A stretch of DNA of 64,000 nt from Hyparrhenia diplandra (taxonomy: Eukaryota; Streptophyta; Magnoliopsida; Poales; Poaceae): positions 248,001-312,000 of the forward strand of contig JADLZK010000391.1 in assembly GCA_015847255.1 (NCBI GenBank). The letters are read 5' to 3'. The translations under genes and the position numbers were made by a program. Below, one piece after another: positions 34,061 to 45,960 of this stretch. Under the pieces are notes generated by a model. The model was not told where the DNA came from and made no database searches. It saw only the letters and a list, made by a program, of their open reading frames with translations. Numbering within the stretch: position 1 is the first letter of the stretch; each line of letters opens with the position of its first letter.

Positions 34061-35967
34061 TGACGAACTCCTCCTTCAGGAGATTCTCATGCTATTAACT
34101 AGACAAATGATATGTGTGCTTGTGTTGTATGGTAGTCAATGCTGGTTTACAATTGTTGCTAACCTGAACAGTACGTCTTAGTTGACATTTTTGGTTTCGA
34201 TGGTCTTACATAAACAGGACTCAAACTATAGTACTAAATCCATTCTAAATTATAGATCGCTTGACTTTTTCGACCCTAACTTTAACCACTCGTCTTATTC
34301 AATTTTTTTTTTTTGCAAAATATCACTTTTTTGTTGTGGCATACTTATGTTTTTATGAATGACTTAAGATTGACTGTTTTTGCACATTTTTTTTTGAATA
34401 AGACTAGTGGTCAAACTTGAGGTCAAAAAAAGTCAAATCTTACTATTACTAATTGGAGGCTCCAATGAAGCCTCCACGTTAATTCTCCTCAAACGTGCTA
34501 GAAAAAAGATAAAGTGCTAGAAATTCCCACATTAATCAGACACATCTAGCCATCAAATCTAAAGACTTTATAATCAGCGAACCGTTGGATCTACTTTATT
34601 TTCCAAAAAAATTACCCACCTTTTGCCATTTTTTTAAAGGAAAAAAATAAAGTCATTATTTTCTAATCTAAAATACTACGTATACGAGGGATTCTCTTAA
34701 CCGTCCTTGAGCCAGATGGGATCGCTTTCCAAGGGAGGAGGAAAGAATAGGCGGCGCCTCCTGCCGGATGGCACCACGCGGCACCCAGCAACCGCCTGGC
34801 AGCTAACTTATGATCGCCGGGCGAGCTAGGGAGGCAAGGAGGCGAATATAGGCAATCTCCGTGAGCACAGTTCAGTTTTTCGTCTTTCCCAATTTCCCCT
34901 AATCTATTCTTATCGGAGGAAACGGAGCGGACGGCGAAACATCAACACGCCTGACTCACGCTGAACAGTTGCAGTAACCAGATTATCAGGTAGTCATGGT
35001 CTCACGGAGGTTCGTCGTCAACTCGCCTTGATTCGCTATTTTGCTTAAAAAAATAAAAACCCTCTTCGTCTCTTTTACAAACTATTGGGTACTTTCATCT
35101 AAATCTCCGAATATTATGAATACTATATTGTTTAATTATTTAGTATTCTGTTTTTAATATTTATGGAGTTATTATAAAGAGGAACTCGGATCTTGCATCT
35201 CTTTTTCACAAGCACAAACAAAACAAAGCGGCAGTGGCTGCTGCTACTTCTAATTGTTCCCCTGATCCAGTTGAACATGTGGTCTAATAAAAATAGCATT
35301 GTAAGTCTCAGATACCTTTTTATGCCTATATTTGTACTCTTTATACTGAATTTAATGGATAGTTTCTGACTTAATTCTTGAATTTACCGAATCGTGTTGC
35401 AAAATTTACAATTATTACTGAATTTGCTAAAATAGATCTACCAAATTGTACGTGAACTTTTTTCGAAGGCATACTCTATGCTAAAATCCTAGATTCGCCA
35501 CTGAATACAGCCGCAGGCACATACGTCCGTGTGCTGACTAGCTACCTCGAAGTTGAGGTGTTCGATGTCCCCGTCGTGTACCGGCGTCTCAGGTCTGTGC
35601 TTCTGGCTCTCAATGACAAGGAGGCTTCGCTATGCGGTTTTCCATTGATTGCTTCCTCGGTAATCCGCTAATAAAACGCAATCCAACAATGTTTTTTGTG
35701 TCGGTGAGTCCGCTTTCACCGCTAGCTTGCATAATGAAATTGTGTGGTGATTGGGGAGGTTCAGAGTAGTACAAAATCAATGAATGTTTGACGAGGGTCG
35801 TAGTACACCGTTGCATAATGAAATTGTATGGTGATCACCACTTAATGAATGTTTGACTACACTGCAGTTTGTACATGTATGCCAAATCGTTTTGCTTGAT
35901 ATTAGTATGAAGCTTCAGTCATATACAGCTACACGCTAGCTGCTCCTATTTTAACACTGTTGTCCGT

Positions 35968-37383
35968 TGCGAATTACATTATGTGGTACTTATTGACCAT
36001 TAGGTATAATTTTTATTTTATTTATAATGTCTTTGAATTACTTCATAATAAACGGTCGACATAATCCTTATTGAGCATCAGGTATAATTTTTCATACACA
36101 CAAAAGTACTCTCGGATCATCACATCTCGATCACCGTAGATGCACTAAATGTATAGAGGGTTGTTGCTCGATCGGCCGTGGAAGATTGGAGCAGATAGCA
36201 CCTGCTGTAGCACGCGGCCAGGTTGTGCACGAAAGCAACAAGATTCAACATCTTCTTCATGATCAACACCTACTTCATCTATCAACGTCGAAGCTTTGTA
36301 CGAAGATCATCACACATTCTGCATTGTCCACCGGAGATCGAATACAACATGTTCGAGAATTGAGGAGGGTTGATGGTGCCGGCGCCCTCCTCCATAGGTA
36401 CTAATCTGATTTCCCTATATTCTTGCACAACTCCATTTATGTTGGCTGATATTGTCCGATGCATCGAGTCAGCCAAGAACTCCATCGAAAAATGTCCCCA
36501 CATCTACGAAACTATTGCCTCGGCGACGTCGAGAAGAGTATGGATGCCATGTACAATGGCTCTACCCCGCCGGTGGACATCAACAAGACAGCAACACTAG
36601 ACAACTTTCTATCGGCAAAAACGCCAACGTGGAAGGCACGCGACAACCTTCCAATGAAGAAAGTTTATGCTGCACGACTACCTAATTGCTAACACCGACG
36701 AGCAAGGTGATCCTACACCTTCTACCGTTGGTCGACGCCGACGACAGTGGCGTTGCGCCAACTCAATCTACTTTGACACTACACCAGCCAACATCAATGT
36801 GATGACGGCATGTAGGTGGCGGGCTAACGTTCCATCTGCACCAATCTAACTTCACCTACTTCGGCAAGCACACACCACTTTCGACGGGACTAAGTGGACA
36901 ACATCTATTCCCTATGGCACTAACAAAAATTCCCTAAAAATTCAACCATTGAGAAAAAAAAATATCAACTTCTAAATGAGGGACAATTTCCATCCTAAAC
37001 TTGAGTATATGCATGAAGGAAGTAGGAGTCCCGTGCACCAAACACTGATGTTAGATTTATCCGCATCAAGGGGACTAAGGACAAGCTTGTGCCGGCATTA
37101 TGGAGATGACAAGGATATCTACATCAAGAAAGGGAAGGCGGGAACATGCAAGTCGCAGTGCCGCGACATCTACATCAACGCTGCACCGCCACACATTATG
37201 ACTAAAGGTACGGTCATCTTGCTAAATCCCATAATTATAATTCAATTAGTTTTCTATGACGTACATGATATGGTACACATTGACCACTAAGTATAAGTTG
37301 CATTTTATTAATTTTAATGTCTTGGTATTACTTTGCACAAATAAGTATTGATATAATCCTTAATGAGCATCAGGTACAATTTT
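35968..37383. repeat. Direct repeat of about 125 bp flanking a gene-like segment in Helitron B
   Basis: 35968-36092 and 37253-37383 share ATGTGGTAC-TATTGACCA, TAATGTCTT-G-ATTACTT, ATAATCCTTA-TGAGCATCAG and GTA-AATTTTT. Between them, plus-strand frames such as 36459-36692 (YNGSTPPVDINKTATLDNFL) are open but not recognised. Confidence 0.7.
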
Positions 37384-37399
37384 TATGAACTTAATATTT

Positions 37400-38880
37400 T
37401 TTGAATCATCGACAGGGAGCCCCTAACTACTGTTTTTAACCCAACCCAAAAATTTGTTCCAGCCTGTTGACTACCACCTAGGAGCTCCAGCTACCAACCT
37501 GAAGGTCAGTTTGCAACTTAATAAAAATGCCATCGAATGACCTTTTTAAATTATATTTTAATGTTGCTAACAAAATTAGGGGACATGATCAGTGTAGGTG
37601 GTTATCAATAAAGCCTATATGAAAAAAATTTAAACTTTCAAAATTACAAATGATAATTAAACTAATCCAATAATATTTTTTTATAAATTATCCATCTCTA
37701 TCACTAGGTAAGATAATGCTTTGACCAATAAGTTTGATTCAAATTATCCATGAATGGCATTATGAAAGATAATGTAAAGTAATATATACCTGTATAATTT
37801 GTACCTATAGTATCCACCTCTCAACAATTATATAAAAAATAACAAAAGTCTCTCACATCTACATGTAAATGCTTATATAAGCTATTACAAACAATAATTC
37901 AATATCCATGAGTTAAAACTTAAATTGTAGAAATAATTATTTTTCTAGACTTATGAATTGTAGAGGTATATCTCTAGCTTACCATGTAATGATGATACCT
38001 ATAGCTCACTTTTAAGGTTATATTAACTTCCGTGAGGATAAATTTTGTATGTAGTTGTCTTGAAAAAATTACGAACATTAATACTAAAAATATGTAATAT
38101 GAATATAGTAACTTAATTTAGAAATTATTTCTTTAGCAAAAAATATTGATATGATGGAATAAATTCATCGCCTTAATTGCCTTGGTGCTGAAACAAACTA
38201 TTTATGACATCATCAAAACTAATATAGAATATTCATTTAGTAAATAAAACATGAAAATATTAGGTAAATGATACAATAACCAATAGAATTTCAATTTAAT
38301 AATGTAAAAGTATTACAATAACTAGACCAAATGCTAAAGGTTAAAGTATAGATTTCAATGATATCCCGTATAGGAATGAAAAAAAAGAGTGTATACGCTT
38401 TTAAGTTTGCTTATGTTTCAATTGAATAGATATGACGCTAAAAAAGATTAATCGAAAAAATTATTACTCATGAAATGGTAGAACAAAAAAATTAAATCAT
38501 AAAATTCTTATAAAATCTAAAATATTCTCAAATCGGTAGACAATAATAGAGATTGCAAAAGAATCAAAATTTAGTTTTATGTAAATAATAGCTATTGTAT
38601 CTTAGGAATTAATAAGCTTAAAAATTAGGCAAAAGAATCAAAATTTAGTTTTATGTCAACAAAATAGAAATTGCAACTAAAACTATCATAGTTTAAGTAA
38701 ATGGTTTAAAATAAATATATATTCGAGATACAGAGGTGCTACATATAAAAAAATTATGGATATAGATGAAAAGCATATAAATCAATCTTTAAAAGTAAGT
38801 ACCTATTATAGATATTATTTTAGAGTATTGGTGAAGAGAAAAAAAGATATATAATATTAGTAGTTTTTATTAATTAGTAG
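37400..38880. other. AT-rich interior of Helitron B
   Basis: Very AT-rich with no gene; a 25-bp word (CAAAAGAATCAAAATTTAGT) recurs at about 38555 and 38631. Confidence 0.6.
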
Positions 38881-39724
38881 TATTGAACCCATAATATTCT
38901 AACCCGTGCGAGAGCACGGGTTGGTGAACTAGTAAATTATAATTTGAAACGGAGAGAGTAGTGTTTTTTTGCCATAAGCTGTGGTGTTTCTGTATGTTCT
39001 TTTTCTTTCAAACTAATGTCAATTGTTCTGAAATCCATCAATTTCAGGACTTTTGGATATAGATAAGAGTATATATATATGAATTCTTGAAACCCTACTC
39101 CCAAACACCATCTCGATATCCACTCGTCTCTCCTCCTAGACTCTCATGCGATGCGCGCGTACTCCCGTCTCCGCAACAGCCACGGAGTTGTGGTGGCGTG
39201 GTGGTGGCACAGTGCGGCGAGCTCAGTGGAAGCAGGGGAGTAGCTTGGCGAGTTGTAGAAGTGCAGTGGCGGTGTAGCGGCCTAAGTCTTTGACGCATTG
39301 TGACGACATCATGTGCATGACATGGCTATGGCGACGGTGCGGCAAGGACTTAGGCCGGCAGAGTGTCTGATGGGCTGCCGTGCTCATTGGCACGACACGG
39401 GTATAAGTGTCGTAGGGCCGTGCCTAGACCGAGAATTCGGCACTACATCCCAAAGTGCCATGGCACAGCAGATCGTGCTGATTAGTGTCGTGTCCTAGTT
39501 ATATTGCTTCACAAGTAATCCTCTGTTAAAAAACGTATAACCATTGGAATTGTGCCCATCAAACCATGTCAACGTTAACCAAGTTTATTGAAAAAAGTAT
39601 TAACATTTACGTTCCGAAATAAATTTATTGTTAAAATATAATTAATCTATCGATACTTATTTTGTCTCACAAGTATGTTTCGATTGGGGTGACTAAAATT
39701 AGTCATCCTTATTTTAGTCACTTT

Positions 39725-40290
39725 TAGTGATGTAAACTCTAAACAGGGGTGATTAAAAAGTTAGGAGATGACAAAAATTTAGAACTCACGGGTACCTCAA
39801 CTTATGGTGACTTTGGTGCCTTTTCTTCGACCACATAGTTGACTCTTTCTCTTTCCTCCCTCTCTCTCTCTCCTTCCTCTCTTCGTTGGTGCCTTTTCTA
39901 CACTACTATGTTTCCAGTTAATTCACACGATGTTGATTTTCGTGCTGTATTTAAAAACTCAGTATGTGTATTGAAATAGAACATACAACTTGTTGCGTGC
40001 TTATTTGGACAACTTGCGTCACAGAATTTTTTTTTAGTAATAATCATATCATGCATTTGAATAATTCGTCTTGAAATCGAACTTTGTACTGCATCTTGGC
40101 ATGCATGTGCTAAAAGTTGTACAACGAACACTAAGCTTTTCAAGAGACGACCCAAAAAAATAGGTGTCTCTCAAGATTCAAACGACCATTATGCGATGAA
40201 GAGTTGTATCACTACTGAGGTGAAGCTTTTCAGAGATTTTCTGGAAAACCCAAAAAAAGTAGGTGCTTCTCAGGATTACATGTTCACGAA
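39725..40290. other. Intergenic after segmental copy B
   Basis: A CT-rich tract at 39840-39895 and a weak repeat ACCCAAAAAAA-TAGGTG-TCTC at 40150 and 40250. No gene. Confidence 0.5.
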
Positions 40291-40293
40291 GTA

Positions 40294-40537
40294 CTCCCTC
40301 TGTCCCCCAAAATGTCGACTGCCGCTTTAAGGCTTCCCAAGAAAAATCTGCCAAAGAATTATATATTAAAAATATAAATATTTATAATACATAATTAGTA
40401 TCATTAGAAAGATCTTTGAGTCTAGTTTTTTAACAAAAATATTTAGTGACACAAATATTGCACGTATTTTGTAAAAAAATCAAATCGAACTTGTGGTACG
40501 CGACACCAACGACGACAAACATTTTGGGACGGAGGGG
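40294..40537. mobile_element. Stowaway MITE, complete
   Basis: CTCCCTCTGTCCCCCAAAAT at the left and, in reverse from 40537, CCCCTCCGTCCCAAAATG. TA flanks at 40292-40293 and 40538-40539. Length 244 bp. Confidence 0.9.
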
Positions 40538-40739
40538 TATATACACACTGTTTCTTTTTTTTATCATATTTTAAAAGTTTCCTGCCCCTACTTCAAAGTC
40601 CAATGGTAATTTTACCCCTCTTTTTTAAACTTTGTGATTTTGTCCTCACTATTTTTATCGACAAAGCTTCTGTTTGCCCCGGGTTGTAACACCATTGGGA
40701 CTGTATTCTGTGTATAATTAAATGGCTAAAAAAAGAAAA

Positions 40740-41250
40740 GATAGTGTGGTCCAAAAGACAAAAATGCCCCTTTTGTAGCTTTTACCCTTCTCCCGCGGCG
40801 CTGGCGTCTTCCTCAACGCCGGCAACTCCCCCATCGCCCTCCTCCTCCCGGCGGCCGCCGCTGGCCGGCCTCTCCCTTCTCCCCATCGGCATCCCCCGCC
40901 ATCGCCCTACTCGAAGCCGCCCCTCGGTGCTTTGCTGGATGAGGGGCGAGGGTTAGAGTTCGAGCGGCGGCGGCGGTGGCGCTCCCGGCGACTGAAGATG
41001 GCGAGTGCAAGCCCTGGAGAGCGGCGAGCACACGCATGAGTGGATGGGCGAGCTTGGTGAGGGGCGGGCTTGGCACTGGCGTGGTGGGCGCAGCAAGGAG
41101 ACGCGAGGAGCGGGGCAGGCTCGGTATGTGGCGCAGCCGGTGCGTCATTGTCGCGTGCGATGGCGTGAGCTGGGGTGAACTCTCACGTGTGGACACCATG
41201 GTTCGCTGGGCGCCCCTCCATGGCCGCTCCATCTCCGTCTAGCGTGCTGC
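40740..41250. other. GC-rich open-frame region, not recognised
   Basis: Overlapping open frames on both strands (for example 40976-41242 plus and 41232-40813 minus) in GC-rich sequence. No domain. May be a first-exon fragment carried by a repeat. Confidence 0.3.
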
Positions 41251-41309
41251 GTGACAGCGGCCTCCATGGGCACCACCTGCTGGTTGGCAAGCGATGACGC
41301 AGCAGCGGC

Positions 41310-42161
41310 GATCTACTAGTCCCAGAACAGGGGTAAAGACACAAGGAATTGTAGGGATCACGTGGAAGCCTAGAGGGGTGAATAGGCTTACCCCCCCAAA
41401 ATCGGCACTGACACAAAAACTTAGGAACACAGCTGTCAGATCACCAGGTGCGGTAACTGCCGGCTCAAGGCACTGCCGCTCAAGGTGAAACACTGCCACA
41501 TAAAACTGACAGAACAAAGGTAGCGCAGACGAGGAAGGCGGCACGCAAACCGGCGAAAACCGGCCGCACTGCCGCTGACACTGGCCGAACACCACCCGAG
41601 TGAATCTGAGGGTTAGAGGTTGGTGCTCATGGTTTCTCCTTGTTCCCGCACACAAATACTTCACGTAATATTGACCAAAAGCGCCAGGAACAGCTCAACA
41701 AAGTAGATCGGGCGAAACCCTAGCTCACAAGACAAAATATGCAAGAAAGGTAAAAAACACAAGGATTTATCCCATGGTTCACCGTCACCACAAAGGCTGT
41801 GTTACGTCCACGTTGTTGAGGTTGCCACACAAGGCTTAGCTTGCCCACCGGCTTGCTTTTTCCCTCGGTCACAAGTCTAGGGAGTTAACCCTAGAGATGT
41901 GGGGTAATTTATTATGTTTGTATGAGGTTACAAACCTCCCAAGGCTGCCACACGAGTTGGCAAGCTCAAGGGCTTACACCTATCCGTCTAGTAGCAAGCT
42001 CCAAGAGTAAAGAACCCTAGGGTTCCGCCAAACGCGAACCAAATGCTCTTTCAAGTTGGGGAATGAGTAGATCCGCCTCCTTGAGCACTTTGCTGCCTTT
42101 TCCCTCAAGAATCCGTGGAGGAAAGTGAGGGATTGAGTGGGGAGCTCAAGGTGCTTCAATG

Positions 42162-42206
<45 letters not shown>

Positions 42207-42370
42207 AAGAGGTGCCTTCAGAATGTCTAAGTCACGAGCTGGAAGACGAAGTGAGCAGGTAACCATTGTGGGAGGGGTAGAAGTGGTATTTATACCCCAC
42301 GGGCCCAACGGGTCGGAACTTAAGTCGCGGCGGTGCCGCGGGCGCCCACCAAAAACAGACAAAGGTGAAA
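41310..42370 (-). mobile_element. LTR-like retrotransposon sequence
   Basis: Contains AGAGGGGTGAATAGGCTTAC near 41372, a common grass LTR-element phrase. A TATA box read on the minus strand (GGGGTATAAATACC) lies at about 42287-42300. Boundaries and internal genes were not found, so it may be a solo LTR. Confidence 0.4.
42164..42205. repeat. (GA)21 microsatellite
   Basis: Uninterrupted GA dinucleotide run of about 42 bp inside the LTR-like region. Confidence 0.95.
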
Positions 42371-43196
42371 AGAGTGAGGAACCGGGTCGTTTTGGCTGGG
42401 AGTTGAGTTTCTGGCTGAGTTGGGTTGTTGAGCATTTGATTCACATGTAGCCAAGAGTCCTAGAATCCCTCTTAATAGTACGACATTTCCTAAACTCAAG
42501 ATTCGAAATATAAAAATATTGAAACGCCATGGTCCGAAACACTGCTATCCAGCTCATGGGATGCCTTTGGACCTGTTCATCAACTCCTTACTTTATTCCC
42601 TGCATATCATCTTCGCAAATCTCATTAGTCCCCTAATTCGGTAGTCATCAACGCCAAAACCCACTTAGAGCTTGATTGCACTTACGGGAATGTCATAAAA
42701 CTAGGGCAAAAAACAGGCAAAGTTGACTATATGTACAAAAAGTTAACACCATTATAGGGTCTTAACAAACTAGGGGCAAAGTCTTCCTTTGTTTCAAAAT
42801 TATAGGGGTAAAATCCCAAAGTTAAAAAAAATGAGGGCAAAATCACAAATGAGCATGAAAACAGGGTAGAAATGCACAAGCCCCTAAAATATTTTACTAC
42901 TAAAACTAATCTCAAATGAAAAAAAAAATCAACGATAAAGTTGCAAAAACATAGTGGAACCTTAGTTGCACATATGGATAGCTTGCACATGAATATATAG
43001 GCCCCCTGAAAAATCAACAATAAAGTTTCAAAAAATCAACGATAAAGTTTACATACATTGTTGCTCTTAGTGTCTATCTACTGTTAGTGCAACTTCAAAT
43101 TAGCGTTGGGGAAACGCCAGGTACACATGAATATATTAGGATAACTCAATCTCACAACTTGGATACAATCCTATTGGTGGGAATTCCCTATGCCAT

Positions 43197-43474
43197 GGTG
43201 GGTAGCGTCCCCACTGGACCGTCCTACCATTGGACTACAACACCTTTTCTGGGATTTTCCCAGGATTTACCGGCGTTATGCATTAAGTGGTAGCGGCGTT
43301 CCGTCGACGACGAGGCACCAATGGTGACTTCGGGAATCTCCAGATCACCCGGGTGCTCAGTTCTTCGGAGGTGCTCATAGGGGTAGGGTTTATGTACATG
43401 TATTCATAGGGATGAGTGTGTGTGCGTGTTGTGAGCGTCTGCGTTGTACTGTGTCATTCTCAAAAAAAAAAACC
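43197..43474 (+). mobile_element. SINE-like retroposon with 13-bp target duplications
   Basis: Flanked by TTCCCTATGCCAT at 43184-43196 and 43475-43487. Starts GGTGGGTAGCGTCCCCACTG and ends with GAGCGTCTGCGTTGTACTGT and an A run at 43462-43472. Length 278 bp, no coding capacity, consistent with a SINE. I recognise the 3' word GAGCGTCTGCGT as common in grass SINE-like repeats but did not place pol III boxes securely. Confidence 0.75.
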
Positions 43475-43608
43475 TTCCCTATGCCATCTGTTCATATTTA
43501 ATTGGATTAAATTTAATTGGACATAAGAAGCGGATGGCGGATGAGGGGATTGTTCCCTCTGACAGTTGGGACTGAGTTTTATACTTATGTTCCAATATGT
43601 TAGAATGT

Positions 43609-43874
43609 CCAAGAGACTAGTCAAATAGTTCTGTAAAGCTAAATTTAATTATTATTAAGCAAATATATCCTCCAAGAGACTCTCTACATGACTATATAAA
43701 TTGGCTAGCTCTCCATCCCTTGACCTCCGCTCTCTATTCTTGAAGAGTCTAACTCACTACTAGCTAGTCATTTTTACATAGTCTCTTGGAGTACTCTAAT
43801 ATTTTGTTATCAACTCTATTTTAAAGAAAAGTTAAAACAGTAAATTTAGCTAGTCTTTTTGACTAGTCTCTTGG
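43609..43874. mobile_element. Palindromic MITE
   Basis: Ends CCAAGAGACTAGTCAAA and, in reverse, CCAAGAGACTAGTCAAA, an exact 17-bp inverted repeat. A second inverted pair lies inside: CTCCAAGAGACT near 43671 and AGTCTCTTGGAG near 43781. Target duplication not resolved. Confidence 0.75.
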
Positions 43875-44218
43875 CGGCTCCAACCAGTAACAGCAAGAAT
43901 TTGGAAGCATTATTTGGTCCATAGGAGAAAAACTTGTCCAATGAGACTCACACAGTATCATTCTCAGCGTGTCCTAAATGAATGTATAAATACAGAGTAC
44001 ATTAGAGTCCAAATCAAAACAACCTCAATGCCTATCACTTTGCTCAAACTTAACCAGTCTTGGAGCTAGCCCACATTAGTGGTAAGTCTAACAAAATAAA
44101 ACCAAGTTAGTATGAAATGAAACTTTTTTTAATGGAAACAGATGAAATGAATGGCAATGAACATATATAAAAAGCACACATACAGAAAACAAAGCATGAG
44201 CAAAAAGATGCACGTAAA

Positions 44219-44824
44219 TCAGTTGGCGCAGGTGACTGGGACGAATTCTTTTCCATCCCGACGAACAGAACTCGTGTTGTCGTTTTGATTGGGGAAGACG
44301 ACGCCGTTGCAGGTCACCGTGATGGCGTACAGCCTCGTGCGCACGACGCCGACCTTGAAGTGCACCTGTGCCATCACTTTCACGATGAGCCCGTAGTTGT
44401 CGATGAGCCTGTCGGGGGCGAAGCTCTGGAACGTGTGGCTCGAGGCGGTAGCCGACACGCTGATGATCCTATTGACCGGGTACTTCAGGGTGTTATTGGG
44501 CATGTTGTCGACACGGGCGTTGATCTGCCGCCGCCAGTCGTTCACCCTCTCCCGAGGATCCGAGCTGTCGTTGAACAGGTCGATGAAAATGCTCTCGAAC
44601 TTCACCTTGGTTCGCCGCTGGCTGGTGTTAGTGAAGATGGAGAGGTGGAGGGATACCGTGTCGTTGCTCAAGCTGCTGCGCCAGGCGTCGGTGACCACGA
44701 AAGTGACTTGGGCGGGGCAGAGGATGACCAAGAACATGGCGATCAAGGCTGTGGCGGCGAGGGTTGCGAAGAGCGCGGCAAGGATGTAGGTCCTTGTGCT
44801 CCGTGTTATGCTCGGATCGGCCAT
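44219..44824 (-). CDS. LEA_2 / NDR1-HIN1-like (NHL) membrane protein
   Basis: Intact single-exon gene of 201 codons starting MADPSITRSTRTYILAALFA. A short cytosolic N-terminus is followed by one strong membrane helix (about residues 13-36), then an extracytosolic LEA_2-type beta domain. In family terms the Asn-Pro-Asn region is replaced by FTNTSQRRTKVKFESIF. Several Asn-X-Ser/Thr sites are present (NDTV, NTSQ, NDSS). NHL proteins are usually about 200-230 residues and sit in the plasma membrane; some act in defence or stress signalling, which is known for the family and not shown here. A second NHL gene lies at 52 kb. The GC-rich antisense frame 44285-44863 is a shadow. This is the best-supported intact gene in the window. 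Confidence 0.85.
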   Translation of the reverse strand: MADPSITRSTRTYILAALFATLAATALIAMFLVILCPAQVTFVVTDAWRSSLSNDTVSLHLSIFTNTSQRRTKVKFESIFIDLFNDSSDPRERVNDWRRQINARVDNMPNNTLKYPVNRIISVSATASSHTFQSFAPDRLIDNYGLIVKVMAQVHFKVGVVRTRLYAITVTCNGVVFPNQNDNTSSVRRDGKEFVPVTCAN

Positions 44825-45371
44825 ACTAGGGGGTGTGTCCTGGCAAGATGGAATGGGAGTTGAACAAATTAAGAAAGAAGAAATAGAGTTGTCTAACGCA
44901 AAGTTATTTGCATAGAAAGAAAGAAAGAAAGAGAGAGAGAAAGAAGCACATCCTGAGTATCTTACTTACATGCACACATGAGCCCCGGTCCCACTGCGCA
45001 CTGCGAAAAGAATATAAGCAAAGCTAATAAGGTCAGGCCCAAAGTTAATTTATTAGGTCCCAACTCCCAAAATTCGATTCCTACGTCTTGCATATATTAG
45101 CCACACATTAAGGACCTCCATTTGCCCCCAGCTTCCTTTGTCGAAAGGCAAGCTGAAAAGAGGCCTGCACTACAATGATAAATCTTGGGACCATTAAAGT
45201 GCATCAATCGCAATGCCAAAGACACAGCTTCTTTTAATCAAGTTGTTTTCACATCTTTACAGTGCTAATCATCTTGCCAGCTCATCTCTCTCACGGATTC
45301 GATCTTGAGCTAGCTAATTGCTTCTGAGTTGGTGGCAGCAACTAAAGGATTCTCTGAAAGCTTGGAGCGGG

Positions 45372-45575
45372 AGAGTGGGCATAATTAGCAGGGGGCAGGA
45401 GGCAATCCCCATCCAGGATAGGAAATAACAGCAGGGAGCAATCAGCGTAGCTAGTATTCATCTCATATGACGGTCTGTCACATGGGACTGCGCCTCTCGC
45501 GCATGTATGTTGAAACTCTTTGTCTCTTATATCAATATATATGCCGGGCAACTGGATCTTTCAAAAAAAATAAAA
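45372..45575 (+). mobile_element. 5'-truncated LINE 3' end with 15-bp target duplications
   Basis: Flanked by AAAGCTTGGAGCGGG (45357-45371) and AAAGCTTGAAGCTGG (45576-45590); copy 2 has one AAAGCTTGGAGCGGG at 46776-46790. The insert ends TATATGCCGGGCAACTGGAT and an A-rich tail, like grass LINE 3' ends. Confidence 0.8.
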
Positions 45576-45618
45576 AAAGCTTGAAGCTGGATGGCTGGTT
45601 GGTCATGGGTATATCGCT

Positions 45619-45960
45619 CACTACTGGAAACTTGAAATTCCGTGAGAGTTTCGAATTTTTTGACGGTTATTGCATAAACTGTCGGGTAAATAGAATTACC
45701 TTGACAGTTTTATTTTTTTGACGGTTATTGCATAAACTGTCATTGGAAATTGAATAACCATCAGGAAAATTGATATTATCTTGACGGTTTCTAGAAAACA
45801 TACAGGAAAAATTAAATAACTGTCAGGGAAATTCTTAATTAACTTGTGAGTGCACATAACTGTCAGGAAATAGCACAAACCGTCTGGGTATAGAATTAAC
45901 TTGATGGTTTCATTTTTTTGACGGTTCAAGGTAAATAAAATTACCTTGCCGGTTTATACA
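45619..45960 (+). mobile_element. CACTA element end with subterminal repeats
   Basis: CACTACTGGAAAC at 45619 is a CACTA-type terminus. It is followed by repeats of TGACGGTTATTGCATAAACT on both strands, the usual subterminal arrangement. No matching right terminus was found before 46264, so this is a truncated end at the junction of the NHL upstream duplication. Confidence 0.65.

Larger units (their letters stand above)
34438..38932 (+). mobile_element. Helitron B, 4,495 bp
   Basis: Starts TCTTACTATTACTAATTGGA after A (34437) and ends GAACTAG before T (38933). A textbook subterminal hairpin precedes the end: AACCCGTGC (38901-38909), loop GAGA, GCACGGGTT (38914-38922), then six bases and CTAG. 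The interior has gene-like segments (34690-34860, 35490-35660, 36160-36860) and a long AT-rich part. No Rep/helicase recognised. Confidence 0.85.
34234..38958. mobile_element. Stowaway-like MITE interrupted by a Helitron, copy B
   Basis: Same MITE as in copy A: left CTAAATCCATTCTAAATTAT after TA, right reverse CTCTCTCCGTTTCAAATTAT before TA. Bare length about 230 bp. The Helitron sits at the identical A/T dinucleotide. Confidence 0.7.
29668..39724. repeat. Segmental duplication, copy B
   Basis: Expanded partner of 22648-28758. Extra length comes from an internal duplication of about 855 bp, a MITE, an ORF1-type retroposon and a 4.5-kb Helitron. It lacks the LINE and both Tourist MITEs of copy A. 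Confidence 0.85.

Noticed and set aside
42115..42450. ORF with a long Arg/Glu alternating stretch
   Set aside because: Produced by the (GA)21 microsatellite within an LTR-like region.
44285..44863. 192-codon plus-strand open frame opposite the NHL gene
   Set aside because: Antisense shadow caused by GC-rich third positions; no domain, while the minus strand has a full LEA_2 protein.
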